Shown: positions 1 through 7,357 of the stretch, piece by piece | How the letters are laid out: each line of letters opens with the position of its first letter | Position numbering within the stretch: the first letter of the stretch is position 1 | Assembly: GCA_028288745.1 (NCBI GenBank) | Contig: JAQGHX010000007.1 | Span: forward strand, 1 to 42,183 | Reading direction: 5' to 3' | Length of the DNA: 42,183 nt | DNA from: Roseomonas sp. | GTDB lineage: Bacteria; Pseudomonadota; Alphaproteobacteria; Acetobacterales; Acetobacteraceae | Notes under the pieces: generated by a model | Told to the model about the DNA's origin: nothing | What the model saw: only the letters and a program-made list of their open reading frames with translations | Database searches by the model: none | Translations under genes and position numbers: made by a program

Positions 1-2
1 TG

Positions 3-1130
3 GGCGCGGGCACCCGCCCCGCCCGTGCCGCCGCGCCGGCCCTGCCGGCGGCCCCGGTCACCCTGAACATCCTCGATGTCGGCGGCGCCCTGGCACTGAT
101 GCAGCAGGCCTTCGAGGATTACCGCACGGAGCACCCGCGCCGCGCCGCGCGTATCACTTTCACCAAGGCACCGGCCCCGGAACTGGCCAGCAAGCTGCGC
201 GCCCAGCAGCGGGCCGGACGCATCGACATCGACCTCGTCCTGACCGGCAGCGATGGGCTGGCGGCGGGGCTGAATTTTGACCTCTGGCAGCGCATCCTGC
301 CGGACTTTTCCGACAAGTTCCCCGGCATCGAGCAGAATTACGAACCCGCCGCCCTCAAGCTGCACCAGGTGCAGGGGGCGGGCTTCGGCGTGGTGGTGAA
401 TTACTATCCGTCCGGCCCGCTGCTGGAATACGCCCCGGACCGGGTGCCGCAGGTGCCCGGCACGGCCGAGGATCTGCTGGCCTGGGCCAAGGCGCACCCC
501 AACCGCTTCATGTATGCCCGCCCGAGCAATTCCGGCCCCGGCCGCACCTTCATGATGGGCCTGCCCTACATCCTCGGTGACAAGGACCCGCAGGACCCGG
601 TGAACGGCTGGGCGAAGACCTGGGCGTATCTGGAGGAACTGGGCAAGTACATCGAGTACTACCCCGCCGGCACGGGCGCCACGATGAAGGAATTCGGCCA
701 GGGCACGCGCGACATCATCATCACCACCACGGGCTGGGACATCAACCCGCGCGCCCTGGGCATCGTGCCGAAGGAGGCCCGGGTCGCCACCCTGCGCGGC
801 TTCCACTGGATCTCGGACGCATTTTTCATGTGCGTGCCGAAGGGCATTCCGGAGGACCGCATGGCCGTGGTGCTGGACATGATGGCTTTCGTGCTGCAGC
901 CGAAGATGCAGGCTTATTCCTATGACGAAGGTTATCTCTATCCCGGCCCCGCCGTGCGCAACGTACCCATCAGCATGGCGCCGCAGCGGAGCCAGGACGT
1001 GATCGCGGAGTTCGGCCGGCCCGAATATGCCAGCCTGATCGCCGACAACCCGATCGAACTACCGCTGAAGCCCGAGCAGATGGTGCTGGCCTTCCGGCAA
1101 TGGGACGAGCGCGTCGGCTCCAAGAAGTAA
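3..1130 (+). CDS. ABC transporter solute-binding protein, 5' end outside the window
   Basis: The reading frame is open from the first bases of the window, so the true start lies upstream. About 375 residues are visible. The first residues (GAGTRPARAAAPA) look like the end of an export signal. The protein is clearly paralogous to the binding protein at 9072-10292: both share the opening hydrophobic strand with an LDVGG/IDVAGG pair, APELA(S/G)K, LTG(S/N)DGLAAGL, YARPSNSGP/YPRPSNSGP, a near-identical WAYL.ELG.YIEYYP stretch and the ending WDE(R/Q)VGSKK. The family is the type 1/Pot-like periplasmic extracellular solute-binding proteins. The ligand cannot be told from sequence. No transporter genes follow; permease and ATPase genes, if present, would be upstream outside the window. 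Confidence 0.85.
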   Translation, partial: GAGTRPARAAAPALPAAPVTLNILDVGGALALMQQAFEDYRTEHPRRAARITFTKAPAPELASKLRAQQRAGRIDIDLVLTGSDGLAAGLNFDLWQRILPDFSDKFPGIEQNYEPAALKLHQVQGAGFGVVVNYYPSGPLLEYAPDRVPQVPGTAEDLLAWAKAHPNRFMYARPSNSGPGRTFMMGLPYILGDKDPQDPVNGWAKTWAYLEELGKYIEYYPAGTGATMKEFGQGTRDIIITTTGWDINPRALGIVPKEARVATLRGFHWISDAFFMCVPKGIPEDRMAVVLDMMAFVLQPKMQAYSYDEGYLYPGPAVRNVPISMAPQRSQDVIAEFGRPEYASLIADNPIELPLKPEQMVLAFRQWDERVGSKK

Positions 1131-1212
1131 GGCGGCCGGCCTCCAGGTGTACCCGGCCGGAGAGCGGGTCCCGCCGGCGCCTGTCCGGTGAGGTGCGCTT
1201 CATGAACGCGTC

Positions 1213-1980
1213 TCAGCGCCGCCCCGCCGGGCGTATGCAGGTCAGGCGCGGCCGCGTGCTGGCAGCGGGCAGGGGCACGGCCCGCCGGGCACGGCGGGCC
1301 TCGGGCGTCATGAAGCGCCGCGCCTCGCGCGCGCCGCCGAACAGCAGCATCGGCGTCAGGCCGGGCGCGCAGATGCCCTGAACAACGCGCGGCGGCAGCG
1401 CCACGCCGCCGCCGCGCCTCCAGGCCGCCCCCATCCTGGCCAGCGCGACGCGGCGGTTATAGGTGGCACCGCGTTCCGTCTCGCCCGAATGATAGCGGGC
1501 GATGGCCTGCCCCCAATCCCCGGTGCGGGCCCGAAGGTCGCGCAGGAAGCGCATGGCGTAGCGCAGGTTGGCGGCCGGATCGAACGCCTCCTCCAGATTG
1601 GCGAAGGCATCCGGGTGATGCAGCAGGTTCACCTGCATGCAGCCGACATCGACGGAGCGGATGCCGCGCGCCAGCAAGGCCGAGACCTCGGTGATCGCGG
1701 CCGCCTTGGTCGGCGCCATACGGCCCTCGCCGGCCGCGTTATAGGACCAGGGCCAGGGTTCCGGGCCGCCCGTGGCCGGATTGCGCTGCCCGCTCTCGAC
1801 GAGCGCGATGGCGCCGAGCAGGCCCGGAGGAATGCCGGAGCCCGGTTCGGCGGCCGCGATGGCGCGCCGGCAGCGCGCCCAGTCGGCGGCCTCTGCCGGT
1901 TGAGATTTGGCCGGCGCTGACTGCAAGACGGGCAAGAGCAGGAGGAGCAAGGGCAGGGCGGTACGGTGCATCCGCCTCAT
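1213..1980 (-). CDS. Lytic transglycosylase, SLT domain, exported
   Basis: This 255-residue protein has a signal peptide (MRRMHRTALPLLLLLLPVL, cut near SAPAKS). A soluble lytic transglycosylase/lysozyme-like fold follows. The likely catalytic glutamate is E62 in LLGAIALVESG. Further family marks are the GCMQVN strand near residue 137, the following helix with AFDPAANLRYAMRFLRDL, and AIARYHSGE. It would cleave peptidoglycan glycan strands in the periplasm with 1,6-anhydro products. The frame stays open upstream to 2412, but the signal peptide fixes the start at ATG 1980; an ATG at 1971 is a possible alternative. The arginine- and proline-rich C-terminal 60 residues are not part of the domain. 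It is convergent with the solute-binding gene before it, so it is probably its own transcription unit. Confidence 0.8.
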   Translation of the reverse strand: MRRMHRTALPLLLLLLPVLQSAPAKSQPAEAADWARCRRAIAAAEPGSGIPPGLLGAIALVESGQRNPATGGPEPWPWSYNAAGEGRMAPTKAAAITEVSALLARGIRSVDVGCMQVNLLHHPDAFANLEEAFDPAANLRYAMRFLRDLRARTGDWGQAIARYHSGETERGATYNRRVALARMGAAWRRGGGVALPPRVVQGICAPGLTPMLLFGGAREARRFMTPEARRARRAVPLPAASTRPRLTCIRPAGRR

Positions 1981-2140
1981 CTGGCCCGTCGGGCCGCCAC
2001 GCCTATGCCGGAAGCGGCCGGCCAGCCGGAATGTGATTCCAGGACATGCCCGCTGGGCCATGTGCTCCCGTCGGGGCGCGCGCTCCTGATAAAGATCACC
2101 AGTCAGGTGTGATGCCAGGTATTTAGTCCCAGGTTGTGGT

Positions 2141-2425
2141 GGTGCGTTTGACTGCCATGCTGCGAGGGGTGCGCTATGGGCCAGGTTCTCCACGGCTGCG
2201 CCCGCACATGGCGGCGGTGCGCGACCGCACGATGCCTTGCGCGAGGGGCTCGGCGGCCGTGCGGCGAAGGATGCGGAAGGGCGGATCAGCGCCCTGGCGC
2301 TGGGCGAATACGTGTCCCGCCGCGTGCCGGAACTGGCGGGCGAGAAGCAGCACCGGCGGAACGCGGTGTTCCGCAGTGCCACCAGCGATCTGCGCAGCTT
2401 CCCGATGAGCATCGCGCCGCGCTGA
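2141..2425 (+). pseudogene. Decayed C-terminal fragment of a caspase-like (peptidase C14) protein
   Basis: No ATG-started intact gene is visible, but this frame is open and reads GAFDCHAARG, then AHGGGARPHDALREGLGG, then AKDAEGRISALALGEYVSRR and VPELAGEKQ, ending in DLRSFPMSIAPR before TGA. This order resembles the end of bacterial caspase-family proteins: a D-C-H catalytic segment, a GHGxFTxAL(x)EGL segment, a DGD/EGRI(S/T)xxEL segment and YVxxRVPELTGGxQ. The part between the catalytic-like segment and the EGL helix is too short and partly scrambled, which suggests deletion or frameshifts. The family assignment is from remembered motif order and is tentative. The alternative is chance coding in GC-rich DNA. 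Confidence 0.35.
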
Positions 2426-2473
2426 CACGGGCGGTGCCGGGCGGGGCAACCGGCACCTGTTCCGCCGGGTGCT

Positions 2474-3517
2474 TTACGGCAGGGCGATGATCTCGACCCA
2501 GTCCGGGCTGGCGCCCACCGGAATTCGGCTCCGTTCCGTGAGCTGCCCCGTGTCAGGCGCGATGGCGTAGTGGGTCAGGCAGTTCGAAAGCTGCCCCGCG
2601 ACAAGCAGATGCCGGCCGGTGGGGTCGATGGCGAAGCTGCGTGGCTGGGTTTCCGTGGGGATGCATTGCATCCGCACCAGCGTGCCGTCACGCGGGCCGA
2701 CGCGGAAGACCGACAAGGTCGACGACGTCCGCTCCGACGCGTAGAGGAACGCGCCCGCCGGGTCCAGATGCACATCCGCGCCCCAGGCCCTGCCGGCAAA
2801 ACCCTCCGGCATGATGGTCACGGACTGCTGCCGTTCAAGCCGCCCCTGTTCCGCGTCATAGCCAAACACGGTGACGGAGCCGTCCAGTTCCCCCAGCAGG
2901 TAGGCGTGCCCGTTGTCCGGGTGGAAGGCCAGGTGGCGCGGGCCGGTCCTCGCGGGCAGCCGCACGAAGGGCGGGTCGTTCGCGGCAAGCCTGCCTGTCA
3001 CAGGGTCGAAGGCCAGCTGATGCACGAGGTCGCCACCGAGGCTGGTGACCAGGACATGCCGGTTGGCGGGATCGGCCAGGATGGCGTGGGCATTCGGCGC
3101 CGTGGGCATGACCTGCAACACGGCGCCCACCGCCCCGTCCGCGCCCACCGCATTCACCGCCACCTTGTTGCCGCCATAGGAGGCGCCGAACAGGAAACGC
3201 CCGCTCCGGTCCATGCTGATATAGGCCATGCTGTCCGCCAGCGGCGCATTGCCCAGATGCGTCAGCCTGCCGGATTCCGGCTCGACGCGGAACGCGGCCA
3301 CCACCAGCGGCTCGCCGCGTAAGGCCACATACAGGAAGCGGCGGTCGGGGCTGACGGCCATCGGCAGGGAGCCGCCCGCTGCCACCATGCCCGGGAACGG
3401 CACCTTCTCCAGCACATGCATCGCGCCGTCACCGGGCGAGATCCGCAGAACATGGATATCGCTGCTGTCGGCATTGCCGACATAAGCGACGAGGGCGGGG
3501 GGAGCAGAGGCGGGCAT
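2474..3517 (-). CDS. Lactonase family protein, seven-bladed beta-propeller
   Basis: The 347-residue product has the repeated blade pattern of the YbhE/Pgl lactonase family: AYVGNADSSDIHV, SPDRRFLYVALRGEP, DRSGRFLFGASYGGN, FHPDNGHAYLLGELDGSVTV, LDPAGAFLYASERTSST and IDPTGRHLLVAGQLSN, with the family ending SPDWVE. Length fits the family (330-360). No signal peptide is seen. Known members hydrolyse 6-phosphogluconolactone or carboxymuconolactones; which lactone is used here cannot be read from sequence. It is the last gene of a minus-strand unit with a Bug binding protein (47 bp away) and an RraA-type aldolase, which points to catabolism of an imported carboxylic acid rather than to the pentose phosphate pathway. 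Confidence 0.85.
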   Translation of the reverse strand: MPASAPPALVAYVGNADSSDIHVLRISPGDGAMHVLEKVPFPGMVAAGGSLPMAVSPDRRFLYVALRGEPLVVAAFRVEPESGRLTHLGNAPLADSMAYISMDRSGRFLFGASYGGNKVAVNAVGADGAVGAVLQVMPTAPNAHAILADPANRHVLVTSLGGDLVHQLAFDPVTGRLAANDPPFVRLPARTGPRHLAFHPDNGHAYLLGELDGSVTVFGYDAEQGRLERQQSVTIMPEGFAGRAWGADVHLDPAGAFLYASERTSSTLSVFRVGPRDGTLVRMQCIPTETQPRSFAIDPTGRHLLVAGQLSNCLTHYAIAPDTGQLTERSRIPVGASPDWVEIIALP

Positions 3518-3564
3518 GGTTGCTCCGGGCCAGAGGGGGCGAGGGCTGCGGGAATGCCGCGCCC

Positions 3565-4536
3565 TTACTGGTCACGCCAGGGCTTGCGCGCCCACATCTC
3601 CTTCAGGCGCGCATCCAGCCCCAGGACGGCCTGCCGGTATTCCGCGCCGACCATGCCGCGCAGCGGCAGTTGCAGGCGGCTGGCATCCGCCTTGAATTCC
3701 GGGTCCGCCAGGGCGGCGGCGAAGGCGGCGGTCAGCTTGTCCTGCACCGCCTGCGGCAGGCCGGGTGGCGCCACGATGCCGCGCTGTGCCCCGGCCACCA
3801 CGTCCACCCCCAGTTCCCGGAAGGTCGGAACCTCGGGCAGGGAAGGGTCCCGCTGCGCGCCCGCCTGGCCCAGGCAGCGGAAGCGGCCGTCGCGATAGCC
3901 CGGCGCGCCCTCGCTGACATTGAAGCAGCCGACATCGAGATGCCCGCCCAGCACGGCCGTCTGCAAGGGCGCGGCGCCGTTATAGGGCACATGGCTGAAT
4001 TTCAGGCCCGGTATCCCGTTCTCCAGCTCCAGCATCACCAGGTGGTCGTCGGAACCGATGCCGGTGGTGCCGAAGCTCAGGCTGCCGGCCTCCTTTTGCG
4101 CGCGGGCCAGCAGGTCGGCCATGTCACGGACCGGCGATTCCTTGCGCACCCACAACCCGCCCGGGTCATCGATGACATTGGCCAGGTACACGAATTCCTC
4201 GACGCGATAGCGCACCGGCCGCTCGAAGGGGATGGTCATCATGGCGGGGGAGGTGACGGCGCCGAGCGTATAGCCGTCCGGCCTGGCGTTGAAGGCGAAT
4301 TCCATGCCGATCTGGCTGCCGGCGCCGCCCCGGTTCTCGACCACGAAATTGGCGCCGGGAAGGTGCTTCTGGACATAGGGCAGGATCACGCGGGCCATCT
4401 GGTCCACGCCTCCGCCGGGCGGGAAGGGTACGACCACCAGGATGGTGCGTTCGGCCGGCCATTCGGCCGCCAGGGCCGGGCGCGCGGCCAGGACAGCGGC
4501 GCCAAGCATCGCGAGATCGCGTCGGGTGATGGGCAT
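3565..4536 (-). CDS. Bug-family (TctC) tripartite tricarboxylate transporter binding protein
   Basis: The protein has 323 residues with an N-terminal export signal containing twin arginines (MPITRRDLAMLGAAVLAARP, cut near ALAAEWP). Bug hallmarks follow: VVPFPPGGGVDQMAR, FVVENRGGAGSQIG, ARPDGYTL, then LSFGTTGIGSDDHL and AAPPGLPQAVQDKL. Bug proteins are periplasmic receptors for carboxylates. They often exist in large numbers without adjacent TctA/TctB membrane genes, and that is so here. It lies between the lactonase and the RraA-type aldolase on the same strand, so the three are probably cotranscribed. The substrate is unknown; a di- or tricarboxylate or an aromatic acid would fit. Confidence 0.9.
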   Translation of the reverse strand: MPITRRDLAMLGAAVLAARPALAAEWPAERTILVVVPFPPGGGVDQMARVILPYVQKHLPGANFVVENRGGAGSQIGMEFAFNARPDGYTLGAVTSPAMMTIPFERPVRYRVEEFVYLANVIDDPGGLWVRKESPVRDMADLLARAQKEAGSLSFGTTGIGSDDHLVMLELENGIPGLKFSHVPYNGAAPLQTAVLGGHLDVGCFNVSEGAPGYRDGRFRCLGQAGAQRDPSLPEVPTFRELGVDVVAGAQRGIVAPPGLPQAVQDKLTAAFAAALADPEFKADASRLQLPLRGMVGAEYRQAVLGLDARLKEMWARKPWRDQ

Positions 4537-4611
4537 TCTTGTTGTTTCCCTGATTGTGGCCGGGTCGCGCCCGCCCCCTCTGCCGGGGGGTGTGGCGCGG
4601 GGCCGTGATGT

Positions 4612-5331
4612 TCAGCTCTTTTTGCGGCTGGCCTCGTAGCGCGCCTTGTTCTCGGCGTTGGGCGGATAGAGGCCAGGCAGCGAGGCGCCGTTCTCCACCT
4701 CGCCCATGATCCAGCTTTCCTGCGCCTCCTGCTCCGCGGCCAGTCCGGCCACGGTGTCGAGCAACGCCTGCGGGATCAGCACGGCGCCGTCGTCATCGAC
4801 GACAACCACGTCGTTCGGGAAGACAGCGACGCCGCCGCAGCCCACCGGCTCCTGCCAACTGACAAAGGTCAGGCCGGCGACAGAGGGTGGCGCCGCGTTG
4901 CCCTGGCACCAGACCGGCAGGCCGGTGCCGAGGACACCCGCGCCATCCCGCACCACGCCGTCGGTGACGAGGCCGGCCACGTTCCGCTTGGCCATGCGGG
5001 CGCAGAGGATATCGCCGAAGATGCCGGCATCGGTGACGCCCATCGCATCGGCGACTACAATGCAGCCCTCCGGCATCGCCTCGAACGCGGAGCGGGTCGA
5101 GATCGGGGAGGACCAGCTCTCCGGCGTCGCGAGATCCTCGCGCGCCGGTACGAAGCGCAGGGTGAAGGCGCGCCCCACCAGTCGCGGCTGGCCGGCCCGC
5201 AGCGGCTTCGTGCCACGCATCCACACGTTGCGCAGGCCCTTCTTGAGCAGCACGGTGGTCAGCGTCGCGGTGGAGATACCGGACAGGGTCTCGACGATCT
5301 TCGGGTCGAGCGTTTGGACTTCAACGGCCAT
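4612..5331 (-). CDS. RraA-family protein with class II pyruvate aldolase motif
   Basis: The 239-residue product is an RraA/HMG-aldolase family member. It contains the full D-X20-R-D signature of class II pyruvate aldolases: D107 in FGDILC, then 20 residues, then R128-D129 in DGVVRD. Sequence-similar RNase E inhibitors lack this complete motif, so an aldolase or decarboxylase acting on a 4-carboxy-4-hydroxy-2-oxoacid (4-hydroxy-4-methyl-2-oxoglutarate type) is more likely than RNA regulation. Start at ATG 5331 is chosen because family homology begins there (MAVEVQTLDPKIVETLSGI) and an AGGA lies upstream; the frame itself runs on to 5637. It is first in the unit with the Bug protein and lactonase, divergent from a LysR gene. 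Confidence 0.88.
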   Translation of the reverse strand: MAVEVQTLDPKIVETLSGISTATLTTVLLKKGLRNVWMRGTKPLRAGQPRLVGRAFTLRFVPAREDLATPESWSSPISTRSAFEAMPEGCIVVADAMGVTDAGIFGDILCARMAKRNVAGLVTDGVVRDGAGVLGTGLPVWCQGNAAPPSVAGLTFVSWQEPVGCGGVAVFPNDVVVVDDDGAVLIPQALLDTVAGLAAEQEAQESWIMGEVENGASLPGLYPPNAENKARYEASRKKS

Positions 5332-5708
5332 CGTGAACAATCCTGTTGTAAGCGCAAGGCTGGCGGTCGGCCCGCCATCGCGCGGATGACGGAACCCGTG
5401 ATGGCAAGCGCGGCGTGGCAGCAGGGCAGGCGGGCAGGCCGCCTTCCGCCGCGGCGGAAGCCATGTTCCACAGCCACCCGCAGGCGGAGTGCCGCTGCCA
5501 GAGCCCCGGCCCCGACATCTGCCCCGCCTGTATGGCCCACCCCGCGCCAGGCCCGGGTCGCGTGCGGTGCCGAGAATACAAAACGGTTCCTTCCCGGAAG
5601 CCCTGGGGGAGCAGCCTGTCGCCACGGTGTGACCCACGCCAGTATTGACGGGGCCCGGCAGCAGGGGAATACGTGTTTTCCCCTTTTTGGAATGCAGATT
5701 TCCTTACA
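5332..5708. other. Divergent intergenic region, RraA-type aldolase / LysR
   Basis: This 377-bp region separates the divergent aldolase and LysR genes. I see no coding sequence I can support; the open frames across it are GC-driven. Its right end is AT-richer and carries the palindrome at 5664-5683. It should hold both promoters. Confidence 0.6.
5664..5683. promoter_or_regulatory. Candidate LysR operator, imperfect 20-bp palindrome
   Basis: The site reads GGGGAATACGTGTTTTCCCC. Eight of ten base pairs match across the dyad, including the outer GGGGAA/TTCCCC arms. It ends 25 bp before the LysR start codon, where LysR regulators usually bind for autoregulation and for control of the divergent gene. 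Function is inferred from symmetry and position. Confidence 0.5.
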
Positions 5709-6584
5709 ATGGAAACCCGGTTCCTCCACACTTTTGTTCTCGTCGTCGAGGCATCCTCCATCACCGAGGCAGCGCGCCAATTGAACGTCACGCCCTCCGC
5801 CGTGATCCAGCGCATCCGCGCGCTGGAGGACGAGGTGGGGTGCGAACTCATCCACCGCGCCGGCCATGCCATGCGCCCCACCGCGGCGGGTGCCGCGATC
5901 CTGGAACGGGCGCGGCAGATGGTGGGCATCGCGCAGGACATCGCCGGCATCGGCAGCGGCGACCTGGAAGCCGGGGAACTGCGCCTCGGCGTCATCACCA
6001 CCGCCGTCACCGGGCTGTTGCCGGATGTCCTGGTCTCGGTGAAGCGCAATCGCCCGAAGATCGAGGTCTATATGCTGCCGGGCATCTCGGCCGACCTCTA
6101 CCGCAAAACGATGGAGGGTGAGTTGGATGCGGCCATTCTGGTGAAGCCGCATTTCAAGCTGCCGAAGACGATGGCCTGGCTGCCGCTGCGGCTGGAGCCA
6201 CTGATCGTGCTGACGCCGGCCGCCATGACGGAGAGCGACCCCCGGTTGATCCTGACCCGCGAGCCCTTCATCCGGTATGACCGCAACCATTGGGGCGGCC
6301 GCCTGGCGGACCGGTGCCTGCGGCGGTTGCGCATCAACCCGCGCGAGCAGTTCGAGCTGGATTCGCTGGAAGCCATCAGCGTGCTGGTCGACCGTGGGTT
6401 GGGTGTGTCCCTGATACCGGACTGGCCGGCGCCCTGGCCGCATGGCATCTCGGTGCGCAAGGTCGCCATCCCCGGCGCCCCGGTGCGGGAGATCGGCCTG
6501 GTCTGGCCGCGTGCCTCCGCCCGCCTGCGGCTGACCGAGGCTTTCATCCAGGAAATCCGGGCGGTCCTGCCGCCGCCGGCCTGA
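5709..6584 (+). CDS. LysR-family transcriptional regulator
   Basis: A 291-residue regulator from ATG 5709. The N-terminal winged helix-turn-helix is typical: METRFLHTFVLVVEASSITE, AARQLNVTPSAVIQRIRALE, then DEVGCELIHR near residue 50. The C-terminal half is the periplasmic-binding-like effector domain (LRLGVITTAVTGLLPDVL, then VLVDRGLGVSLIPDW). The frame extends to an earlier ATG at 5673, but the conserved HTH begins right at 5709. It is divergent from the RraA/Bug/lactonase unit and is the obvious candidate for its control, with an unknown carboxylate as co-inducer. Confidence 0.9.
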   Translation: METRFLHTFVLVVEASSITEAARQLNVTPSAVIQRIRALEDEVGCELIHRAGHAMRPTAAGAAILERARQMVGIAQDIAGIGSGDLEAGELRLGVITTAVTGLLPDVLVSVKRNRPKIEVYMLPGISADLYRKTMEGELDAAILVKPHFKLPKTMAWLPLRLEPLIVLTPAAMTESDPRLILTREPFIRYDRNHWGGRLADRCLRRLRINPREQFELDSLEAISVLVDRGLGVSLIPDWPAPWPHGISVRKVAIPGAPVREIGLVWPRASARLRLTEAFIQEIRAVLPPPA

Positions 6585-6616
6585 GCGGCTCGGAACCGGA
6601 AGGGCCGGCGGCGTTT
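6571..6616 (+). terminator. Hairpin terminator after the LysR gene
   Basis: A perfect 11-bp stem, CGCCGCCGGCC at 6571-6581 with GGCCGGCGGCG at 6603-6613, encloses the stop codon in a 21-nt loop and is followed by a short TTT. The stem is very stable, the T-tract weak. Confidence 0.5.
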
Positions 6617-6724
6617 CACCAGTCCGCCCCCCCCCGGCATTGGCGGTGCCGCGCTGGCCATGCCGGCCGCGGACTGACCGGGGGTCCGCTGGCGGTTCCG
6701 CCCGCCACATCTTGGGGGTGCAGC

Positions 6725-7153
6725 ATGACAGATCCGTTCGGCCTCGCCCGCTTCGTCCAGGCCCAGGAGCCTGTCCTGCCGCAGGTCCGGCAGGAACTCG
6801 GCGATGGATATAAGCGCAGCCACTGGATGTGGTTCATTTTCCCGCAATTGAGGGGCCTCGGGCACAGCGAGATGGCGCGGCGTTACGCCATCGCGTCCCT
6901 GGCCGAAGCCCAGGCCTACCTGCGGCACCCGGATCTGGGGCCACGGCTGCTCGAATGCACCCAGCTGGTCAATGCGGTGGAAGGGCGTTCCATTCATCAG
7001 ATCCTGGGCAGCCCGGACGACCGGAAGTTCCATTCGTCCATGACGCTTTTCGCCGCGGCCCAGCCCGGCGCCTCTGTATTCCAGGAAGCGTTGGGCAAGT
7101 ATTTCGGCGGTGCGCCGGATCCAATGACGAGCGAGAAACTTTTACCCCGATAA
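6725..7153 (+). CDS. DUF1810 family protein
   Basis: The 142-residue protein matches the small soluble DUF1810 family throughout: DPFGLARFVQAQEPVLPQV, RSHWMWFIFPQLRGLG, ARRYAIASLAEAQAYL, HPDLGPRL, DDRKFHSSMTLF and FQEALGKYFGG. The start at 6725 has a GGGGGTG Shine-Dalgarno at a good distance, although the frame is open further upstream. The biochemical function of the family is not established. It stands alone between the LysR gene and the MFS transporter. Confidence 0.9.
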   Translation: MTDPFGLARFVQAQEPVLPQVRQELGDGYKRSHWMWFIFPQLRGLGHSEMARRYAIASLAEAQAYLRHPDLGPRLLECTQLVNAVEGRSIHQILGSPDDRKFHSSMTLFAAAQPGASVFQEALGKYFGGAPDPMTSEKLLPR

Positions 7154-7357
7154 AATATCTGCGGGCGCTGGCAACAGAAGGCCGGAGCCACCGCCTGCCG
7201 CCAGCCCTCGCCGCTTCGCATGTCAGATCCACCAAGACCAGCGATTTCGGCCTGATGACAAGGGAGGCCGCCTGCGGGATGGTGCACCGCCGTAACGTGA
7301 CGCCGGGCATCCGGCGGCGGATCGCCCGCGGATCAGAAACGACTCAGTCAGGTCACC

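Noticed and set aside
2095-2114. Inverted repeat ATCACC-AGTCA-GGTGTGAT
   Set aside because: One arm carries an extra base and no regulator or promoter context supports it.
3520-4608. Plus-strand open frame of 362 codons opposite the Bug gene
   Set aside because: Antisense shadow; the Bug protein on the other strand has all family motifs.
6627-6635. Run of nine cytosines before the DUF1810 gene
   Set aside because: Lies outside coding DNA and shows no promoter spacing role; phase variation cannot be argued from one sequence.
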